Origin: JABFRZ01 sp964631945
GTDB taxonomy: Bacteria; Planctomycetota; UBA1135; GCA-002686595
DNA length: 64,000 nt
Assembly: GCA_964631945.1 (NCBI GenBank)
Contig: CAZWAY010000030.1
Span: forward strand, 1 to 64,000
Reading direction: 5' to 3'
The notes under the pieces are model-generated. The model was not told where the DNA came from. It saw nothing but the letters and a program-made list of their open reading frames with translations, and searched no databases. Position 1 is the stretch's first letter. The number at the start of each line of letters is the position of its first letter. Positions 56,876 through 64,000 of the stretch are shown here, in pieces. The translations under genes were made by a program, and so were the position numbers.

Positions 56876-58978
56876 ATGCGAACCCCTGTCCTCCGTCTCC
56901 TGTGCGCGTCGCTGTGCTCCGTCCTCCTGGCTCCGCTGGCCTCGCCGACGCCGCGGCCCGACGAGGGCATGTGGCTCCTGAACAAGCTGCCGCGCAAGCT
57001 GCTCAAGGAGAAGTACGGCTTCGCCGCGGCCGACGAGTGGGTCGAGCACATCCAGAAGTCGGCCGTGCGCATCTCGACCGGCGGCTCGGGCTCGCTGGTG
57101 TCGGCCAAGGGCCTGGTGATGACGAACCACCACGTCGGCTCCGACATGCTCGACAAGCTCTCCACGCCGGAGCGCAACTACCTCGAGCACGGTTTCTTCG
57201 CGCGCACGCCGGCCGAGGAGATCCCCTGCCCGGACATCGAGATGGACATCCTGTGGTCGATCGAGGACGTCACCGCGCGCGTGAACGGCGCCGCCGGCGC
57301 CGCCAAGAGCTCGGCCGAGGCCAACGACGCGCGCCGGCGCGAGATGTCGCGCATCGAGAAGGAGGCCAGCGAACGCACCGGCCTGAAGTGCGAGATGGTC
57401 ACGCTCTACCAGGGCGGCGCCTACCACCTGTACGGCTACCGGACCTACACCGACGTGCGCCTGGTGATGGCGCCCGAGAAGGGCATCGCCTTCTTCGGCG
57501 GCGATCCGGACAACTTCGAGTACCCGCGCTACGACCTCGACATGTGCTTCTTCCGCATCTACGCGGACGGCAAGCCGCTCCAGGCCGAGCACCACCTCGA
57601 GTGGAGCGCGAACGGCACGCAGCCGGGCGAGCTCGTGTTCGTGGCCGGCCATCCGGGCCGCACCGAGCGCCTGTACACGGTCGCGCACCTCGAGTTCCTG
57701 CGCGACGTGGTCTACCCGCTGTCGCTGCGCAACCTGTGGCGTCGCGAGGTGCAGCTGCAGACCTTCTCGGGTCGCAGCGAGGAGAACCGCCGCATCGCCG
57801 AGAACGACCTGTTCGGCTACCAGAACAGCCGCAAGGCCCGCACCGGCATCTTCCAGGGCCTGCAGGACCAGCGCCTGATGGACGGCAAGCGCGCGGCCGA
57901 GAAGGCGCTGCGCGCCGCGGTCGCGGCCAAGCCCGAGTGGCAGGAGCAGTGGGGGGACGCCTGGGGCGCGATCGAGCGGGCCGAGCGGGCCTACGCCGAG
58001 TTCTATCCGCGCTACGCCAGCCCCGGCGTCGGGCGCGTCGGGATGGGCACGCTGTTCGGCGTGGCGCGCAACCTGCTGCGCCTGGCCGAGGAGAAGCCCA
58101 AGGAGAGCTCGGCGCGCCTGCGCGAGTACCGCGACTCGAACCTGCCCTCGCTCGAGCTCAACCTGTTCTCGCCGGCGCCGGTGCACACCGCGCTCGAGAT
58201 CGACTGGCTGGCGAGCGGCCTGCAGCTCCTGGGCGAGATGCTGGGCGGCGACGATCCGTCGGTCGTGAAGGCCCTGGGCGGGCTGCCGCCGCGCCTGCGC
58301 GCGGAGCAGATCGTGCTCGGCTCGAAGCTCGCCGACGTGAGCGAGCGTCGCCGGCTGTACGAGGGCGGCAAGGCCGCGCTGGACGCCTGCAAGGATCCGC
58401 TGGTCGAGCTCGCGCGCCTGTTCGACGCCGAGAACCGTGCGCTGCGCAAGCGCTACGAGGACCAGGTCGAAGCCATCGAGCGCGAGGCCTACGCCAAGAT
58501 CGCCGCGGCGCAGTTCGCCGTGCTGGGTGACGAGATCTATCCGGACGCGACCTTCACCCTGCGCCTGGCCTTCGGGACCGTGCGCGGCTTCCAGGAGAAC
58601 GGCAAGACCGTCGCGCCCTACACCGACTTCGCCGGCCTGTACGCCAAGAGCGCCGAGCGCAAGAACCAGGCGCCCTGGGAATTGCCCGAGCGCTGGGTCG
58701 AGCGCAAGGACAAGCTCGCGCTGGACACCGCCTACGACTTCGTCTCGGACTGCGACATCATCGGCGGCAACTCGGGCTCGCCCGTGGTCAACGCGAAGGG
58801 CGAGGTCGTGGGCCTGATCTTCGACGGCAACATCCAGAGCCTGGTGCTCGACATCGCCTACGAGGGCGAGCAAGCGCGCGCGGTCTCGGTCGACTCGCGC
58901 GCGATCGTCGAGTCGCTGCGCAAGGTGTACGACATGCCGGGGTTGGCCGACGAGCTCACCGCGAAGAGCGGCCCGTGA
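56876..58978 (+). CDS. S46 family dipeptidyl-peptidase (DPP7-like)
   Basis: 700 residues, signal peptide MRTPVLRLLCASLCSVLLAP. Chymotrypsin-type catalytic residues are all present: His in VMTNHHVGSD (H85/H86), Asp in DNFEYPRYDLD, and Ser S633 in IGGNSGSPVV. Full length for the family, including the helical cap. The S1-pocket position 18 residues after the nucleophile is Gly (G651 in IFDGN). That matches DPP7, which prefers hydrophobic P1 residues, rather than DPP11, which has Arg there. Periplasmic removal of dipeptides from imported oligopeptides is expected. The adjacent S9 peptidase gene fits the same role. Confidence 0.93.
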   Translation: MRTPVLRLLCASLCSVLLAPLASPTPRPDEGMWLLNKLPRKLLKEKYGFAAADEWVEHIQKSAVRISTGGSGSLVSAKGLVMTNHHVGSDMLDKLSTPERNYLEHGFFARTPAEEIPCPDIEMDILWSIEDVTARVNGAAGAAKSSAEANDARRREMSRIEKEASERTGLKCEMVTLYQGGAYHLYGYRTYTDVRLVMAPEKGIAFFGGDPDNFEYPRYDLDMCFFRIYADGKPLQAEHHLEWSANGTQPGELVFVAGHPGRTERLYTVAHLEFLRDVVYPLSLRNLWRREVQLQTFSGRSEENRRIAENDLFGYQNSRKARTGIFQGLQDQRLMDGKRAAEKALRAAVAAKPEWQEQWGDAWGAIERAERAYAEFYPRYASPGVGRVGMGTLFGVARNLLRLAEEKPKESSARLREYRDSNLPSLELNLFSPAPVHTALEIDWLASGLQLLGEMLGGDDPSVVKALGGLPPRLRAEQIVLGSKLADVSERRRLYEGGKAALDACKDPLVELARLFDAENRALRKRYEDQVEAIEREAYAKIAAAQFAVLGDEIYPDATFTLRLAFGTVRGFQENGKTVAPYTDFAGLYAKSAERKNQAPWELPERWVERKDKLALDTAYDFVSDCDIIGGNSGSPVVNAKGEVVGLIFDGNIQSLVLDIAYEGEQARAVSVDSRAIVESLRKVYDMPGLADELTAKSGP

Positions 58979-59076
58979 GGCGCAGGAGCCGGAGGAGATA
59001 GGAGGCAGAGAAGGCGCACCGCGGAGTCGCGGAGGGCGCGGAGAAGCACGGAGCGAACGGAAAGAAAGAGAAGAGC

Positions 59077-61218
<2,142 letters not shown>

Positions 61219-61231
61219 GGAGCTCGAGACC

Positions 61232-61675
61232 GTGCGCGCGCTCTCCGTTCTCGCGCTGGCTCTCCCGCTCGCGAGCGCCTGTTCGTCGTCGCGCCCGGGC
61301 CCCGAGCGCCTGAACGCCGCCGGCCGCAGCGACACGCTGCCCTTCAGCCACGGCGTGCTCGCCGGCGACTTCTACTTCGTGGCCGGCACGCTCGGCATCG
61401 ACCCGGCGACCGGCAAGCCGCCCGCCGACGTCGAGCAGGAGATCCGCCTGATGCTCGACGACGTGCAGGCCAAGCTCGCCCTCGCCGGCCTCGGCCTGGA
61501 CGACCTCGTCGCGGTGCAGGTCTACTGCCCCGACCTCGCGCTGTACGAGACCTTCAACCGCGTCTACGCGGGCTACTTCACGCCGGGCGCCTTCCCCGCG
61601 CGCGCCTTCATCGGCTCGGGCCCGCTGCTGCGCGGCTGTCGCTTCGAGCTCCAGGGCACGGCCGCGCGGCGGTAG
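61232..61675 (+). CDS. RidA/YjgF-family protein exported as a lipoprotein
   Basis: 147 residues from a GTG. Lipobox LALPLASAC at the N-terminus, then a RidA domain: FYFVAGTLGIDPATGKPPAD, EIRLMLDDVQAKLALAGLGL, VQVYCPDLALYETFNRVYAG, and the final ARAFIGSGPLLRGCRFELQG. RidA proteins deaminate reactive enamines in the cytosol, so an envelope-anchored member is unusual. The conserved catalytic Arg is not at its usual place (PLLRGCRFE may supply it). It begins 13 bp after the S9 peptidase gene. Confidence 0.85.
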   Translation: MRALSVLALALPLASACSSSRPGPERLNAAGRSDTLPFSHGVLAGDFYFVAGTLGIDPATGKPPADVEQEIRLMLDDVQAKLALAGLGLDDLVAVQVYCPDLALYETFNRVYAGYFTPGAFPARAFIGSGPLLRGCRFELQGTAARR

Positions 61676-61706
61676 ACGGGCCCGGCGGGTCCGGAATCGG
61701 GTCGGT

Positions 61707-61753
61707 TCGGCAAATTAGCCGACTATTGTGGTGTTCGGCTATATTGCCGAACA
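61707..61753. promoter_or_regulatory. Two palindromic operators upstream of SatD
   Basis: Site 1: TCGGC (61707-61711) and GCCGA (61718-61722) around AAATTA. Site 2: TGTTCGGC (61732-61739) and GCCGAACA (61746-61753) around TATATT, a perfect 8-bp dyad. Both share the TTCGGC-6 bp-GCCGA core; centres are 28 bp apart. The AT core of site 2 could be the -10 element, and the gene starts 11 bp later. Confidence 0.75.
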
Positions 61754-61763
61754 TAGGCCCAGC

Positions 61764-62465
61764 ATGGCTCGGCACGCCAAGAACCCCATCTACGTCGCGC
61801 TCACCGGAGACCTGGTCGCCTCGCGCAACCTGTCGCCGAAGGATCGAGCGGAGCTCCAGCAGAACGTGCTCACGATCCTCGCGGCCCTGAACGGGAGCCT
61901 CGGAGCGGAGACCCTGGCGGCGCCCCTGACCCTGACGGCGGGCGACGAGATCCAGGGCTTGTTCCGAAACTCCCAGCGCCTGGTGGAGGTCATCCAGGAG
62001 CTCACCGACCGGTTGTTCGGAGTCACGCGCTTCCCCTACCTCGTCTTCGGGGCCGGTCGGGGGTCGCTGACGACGGGGCCCATTCCGAGCTCCCCCCAAA
62101 TGGCGCCCACGCCAGCGCACCTCGACGGCCCGGCCTTCCACTTCGCCCGCGCCGCGGTCGAAGCCGCGAGCCGCGACAAGGCCTGGGCCCGATTCCGGGG
62201 TTTCGGCCCGAGCGAGGACGAGCTGCTCGACGCGCTCTTCACCCTCATGGGCGCCGTGCGCTCGCGCTGGAGCGGCGAGCAGGGCGTGAACTCCTATCTC
62301 GCCCGCGGCTACGAGCGCCAGAAGGACCTTGCCGCCCACCGCGTCGTGAGTCCGTCGGTCGTCAGTGAGAGTCTGAAGGCCGCGCACCACAAGGAGCTCC
62401 TGGCCGGCGAGCGCGCGGCCCGCCTCGTCCTCGCGGGCCTCCGGTCCGGTGCGGGAGACGGCTGA
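61764..62465 (+). CDS. SatD family protein
   Basis: 233 residues starting MARHAKNPIYVALTGDLVAS. The family pattern is clear: ALTGDLVASRNL, LTLTAGDEIQGLFRNS, YLVFGAGRGSLTTG, GPAFHFARAAVEAASRD, and a C-terminal HTH-like stretch (SPSVVSESLKAAHHKELLAG). SatD was named from an acid-tolerance operon of streptococci; its biochemical role is not settled. It is usually next to a DUF3307 membrane protein, as here in shortened form. Two palindromes in its promoter suggest autoregulation or control by a separate repressor. The downstream gene starts within its last codons. Confidence 0.85.
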   Translation: MARHAKNPIYVALTGDLVASRNLSPKDRAELQQNVLTILAALNGSLGAETLAAPLTLTAGDEIQGLFRNSQRLVEVIQELTDRLFGVTRFPYLVFGAGRGSLTTGPIPSSPQMAPTPAHLDGPAFHFARAAVEAASRDKAWARFRGFGPSEDELLDALFTLMGAVRSRWSGEQGVNSYLARGYERQKDLAAHRVVSPSVVSESLKAAHHKELLAGERAARLVLAGLRSGAGDG

Positions 62466-62808
62466 TGCCGCAGGTTCTGCTCGGAAGTGGATCGCCGAAA
62501 TCTACGCCTTCAACGTGAACGGCGGCTCGGCGATCGTGTCCGGCGTGCTCGAGGGACTGCGCACGAGCGCGAAGATGCCCGGCGCCCGCGCCGGGCACGT
62601 GATCGGGATCCTGGAGCGCATGGCCATGCTGACCCTGGTCTGGCTCGGCGAGTGGAGTGCGCTCGGCTTCGTGCTCGCCGCCAAGTCGGTGGCGCGCTTC
62701 AAGGAGCTGGAGAACCGCGAGTTCGCCGAGACCTACCTGGTCGGCACGCTGACGAGCTTCCTGGTGGCGGGCGCGAGCGGGCTCCTCTTGCGCGCGCTCG
62801 TGACGTAA
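62449..62808 (+). CDS. Short membrane protein resembling the C-terminal half of DUF3307 proteins
   Basis: 119 residues from a GTG that lies 17 bp inside the SatD gene. Two or three hydrophobic segments (MAMLTLVWLGEWSALGFVLA, ETYLVGTLTSFLVAGASGLL) flank the motif KSVARFKELENREFAETYLV. This motif is characteristic of the C-terminal part of SatD-associated DUF3307 membrane proteins. The N-terminal DUF3307 domain is absent and no such sequence lies in the upstream DNA, so it is a compact natural version or an old truncation. The overlap implies coupled translation with SatD. Confidence 0.7.
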   Translation: MRETADAAGSARKWIAEIYAFNVNGGSAIVSGVLEGLRTSAKMPGARAGHVIGILERMAMLTLVWLGEWSALGFVLAAKSVARFKELENREFAETYLVGTLTSFLVAGASGLLLRALVT

Positions 62809-62822
62809 GTCCCCGAGCTCGC

Positions 62823-62865
62823 GGAAAACAGAAGCGGGCCGCCGAGACGACTCCCGGCGACCCGC
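62823..62865 (-). terminator. Intrinsic terminator for the small minus-strand gene
   Basis: Arms 62834-62844 and 62855-62865 (11 bp with one mismatch, 10-nt loop). On the minus strand they are followed by TTCTGTTTTCC. It lies 47 bp beyond the stop of the gene at 62912-63178. Confidence 0.75.
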
Positions 62866-62911
62866 CCACGCGCTCCCTCCTCGAGGCACGTGTCGCAGCG
62901 AGGCTCCCTCC

Positions 62912-63178
62912 TCAACCCAGGGCGAGCGTGGTGTCGCTCGGCCGGGTGCATGGGACCTGCGCGGGGTAGGCGGGCTCGGGCACGAGCGCGGCGAGGCGCA
63001 CGAAGGCCCGGGCCAGCAGCGAGGGCGACTCGTGCACCGTGCGGCGGCGCCGCAACGGACGATGGGCGTGCCCGACGCGGAAGGCCGGCGCCTCGGCATG
63101 CAGCGACTCCAGGGGGCGGCGGTAGGGTGAGTCGGCGAGCGCGGCTCGGGACATCCGCAGGGCGACTTGGCTGAACAT
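62912..63178 (-). CDS. Small basic protein, unknown
   Basis: 88 residues, MFSQVALRMSRAALADSPYR with an Arg-rich middle (HAHRPLRRRRTVHESP). No known motif. Support comes from GAGGA upstream of the start and the intrinsic terminator after the stop, which together define a short transcription unit. High GC alone could create such a frame, so confidence is moderate. Confidence 0.5.
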   Translation of the reverse strand: MFSQVALRMSRAALADSPYRRPLESLHAEAPAFRVGHAHRPLRRRRTVHESPSLLARAFVRLAALVPEPAYPAQVPCTRPSDTTLALG

Positions 63179-63675
63179 GGCTGGTGTCCTCGAAGGGGGT
63201 TCCGGCGCCAGCGCATCGCCCGCGGCCGAGCGGACGCGCGCGGCGTCTGGGAGGGGAATGGGAGAGCACCGCCCGATCGCACGCGGAATCGGAGCTCCGT
63301 TCCGTCGGCATCTTCGTGGCGCCGAGGCTTCGTGACGGCCTACGGCCTCGGGCCCTACCGACCCTCGCCCGGCACTCGCTGGACCCCGTCTCCGCCAGCC
63401 AGGAGGACAACCTCCGGGCGCGATCGCCCGTCGTGGATAGGATTTCCGCGTAGCCGCGTGGGGCGCGGAGGCTCTTGCGGATCAAGGGCTGAGGAGCCCA
63501 CCCGTGCCGGAGAGAGGAGGACACGCTTGATCGCCGCGATCCCGAGGGGCCGACGCCTCTGCCCGCCGTCGATCAAGGCGTCGTCTCTGCCAGCGGAATC
63601 AACGCCAACAACATGACGGTCTCCGTCGGCGGCCACCGAGAGCCGACGTCAGACCGACACTCACAGCGAATCAGG
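63179..63675. other. 497-bp region without a supported gene; possible structured leader
   Basis: CTTGATC (63526-63532) pairs with GATCAAG (63571-63577), and AGAGA (63511-63515) with TCTCT (63584-63588), giving one long imperfect hairpin of about 80 nt, some 90-165 bp upstream of the next start codon. No known riboswitch consensus was recognised. Confidence 0.4.
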
Positions 63676-64000
63676 ATGACCCGGATGAGCAGCGCACTTC
63701 GTCTTGCAATCGGATTCACCGCCGTGATCGTCCCGATCGGAGGAGCGTGGCAAGGTCACGCTCCGCGCGCGGCAGCGGTTCACGACGACGCGGGAGACCA
63801 GCCCGTGATCGCCGAGATCCCGCCGGCCGTCATCCAGCGCTTCCTCGACGCGGCCCGCGCCGAGGCGGCGAACGGCCAGCTCCCCGTGAACCATCGCCTC
63901 CTCGAGCAGCTCGCGTTCACGCACGCGTCGCAGGCTGGCGAGCGCGCGCCGTTCCCGCTGACGCCGCGCGTGGCGAGCTTGCTCGCGCGCCACGGACTGC
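63676..64000 (+). CDS. Secreted protein, truncated by window end
   Basis: The first 108 residues of an open frame running off the window. MTRMSSALRLAIGFTAVIVP begins a signal peptide (a second ATG at 63685 is possible). The mature part starts with an acidic Ala/Asp-rich stretch and continues as helices (PPAVIQRFLDAARAEAANGQ, NHRLLEQLAFTHASQ). No domain can be named from this fragment. Confidence 0.6.
   Translation, partial: MTRMSSALRLAIGFTAVIVPIGGAWQGHAPRAAAVHDDAGDQPVIAEIPPAVIQRFLDAARAEAANGQLPVNHRLLEQLAFTHASQAGERAPFPLTPRVASLLARHGL

Noticed and set aside
63511..63588. Glycine riboswitch
   Set aside because: GGAGAGAG and CCGAGGGG superficially recall it, but the conserved core and spacing are not present.

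Overview
The window is a very GC-rich scaffold piece with one 10-base N run (280-289). The gene families suggest a Planctomycetota bacterium: a gluzincin resembling DUF1570 proteins, PQQ-like propeller proteins, an ECF sigma factor fused to an extracytoplasmic domain, carboxypeptidase-regulatory repeat proteins, and secreted proteins carrying TIG and FG-GAP repeats. Myxococcota or Acidobacteriota cannot be excluded, because there is no rRNA or ribosomal protein gene to anchor the taxonomy.

Left chromosomal part (1-24.4 kb). It opens with a sigma-54-dependent regulator split by the assembly gap. Divergent from it is a REC/HD-GYP response regulator, followed by an MFS transporter. Then come an ECF sigma/PQQ-propeller membrane fusion, an M16 zinc-protease lipoprotein, a lipoprotein with nine acidic Ca-binding-like loops, and an HExxH protease with a PDZ-like end. 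On the minus strand lie a NarL-type two-component pair, a secreted protein with a textbook terminator, and a polyferredoxin/TPR membrane protein. A translationally coupled operon (19.4-24.4 kb) ends in a 1074-residue membrane-anchored repeat protein.

Integrated element (24,455-44,243). A perfect 44-bp direct repeat flanks about 19.7 kb. The left copy is the 5' half of an intact tRNA-Leu(UAA) and the right copy is an orphan of that half. Just inside the left end is a tyrosine integrase. The element also carries a DUF4145-like protein, a HTH protein, a second tyrosine recombinase, a long acidic Cys-rich protein and a Xre repressor. Cargo includes two envelope-type proteins and two unrecognised divergent genes in less GC-rich DNA. 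A long minus-strand operon encodes an AEP primase/SF3 helicase, an HU-like protein and small coiled-coil or unknown proteins. No capsid, terminase, portal, tail or conjugation gene was recognised. Between the HTH gene and a small gene lies a 274-bp array of TGTGACGG units arranged as an exact mirror around one centre (27,325.5), the best candidate for its replication origin or master control site.

Right chromosomal part (44.3-64 kb). It holds a nitroreductase, a secreted PQQ-like protein whose stop codon lies in the target duplication of a 171-bp MITE, and a 3232-residue secreted protein. That protein joins a metallo-beta-lactamase domain, 28 TIG repeats and a seven-blade FG-GAP propeller. 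Next come an S46 dipeptidyl-peptidase, an S9 peptidase and a RidA-like lipoprotein, which suggest peptide scavenging at the cell envelope. The end holds a SatD gene with two palindromic operators and a shortened membrane partner, a small minus-strand gene with its own terminator, and a secreted protein cut by the window edge.
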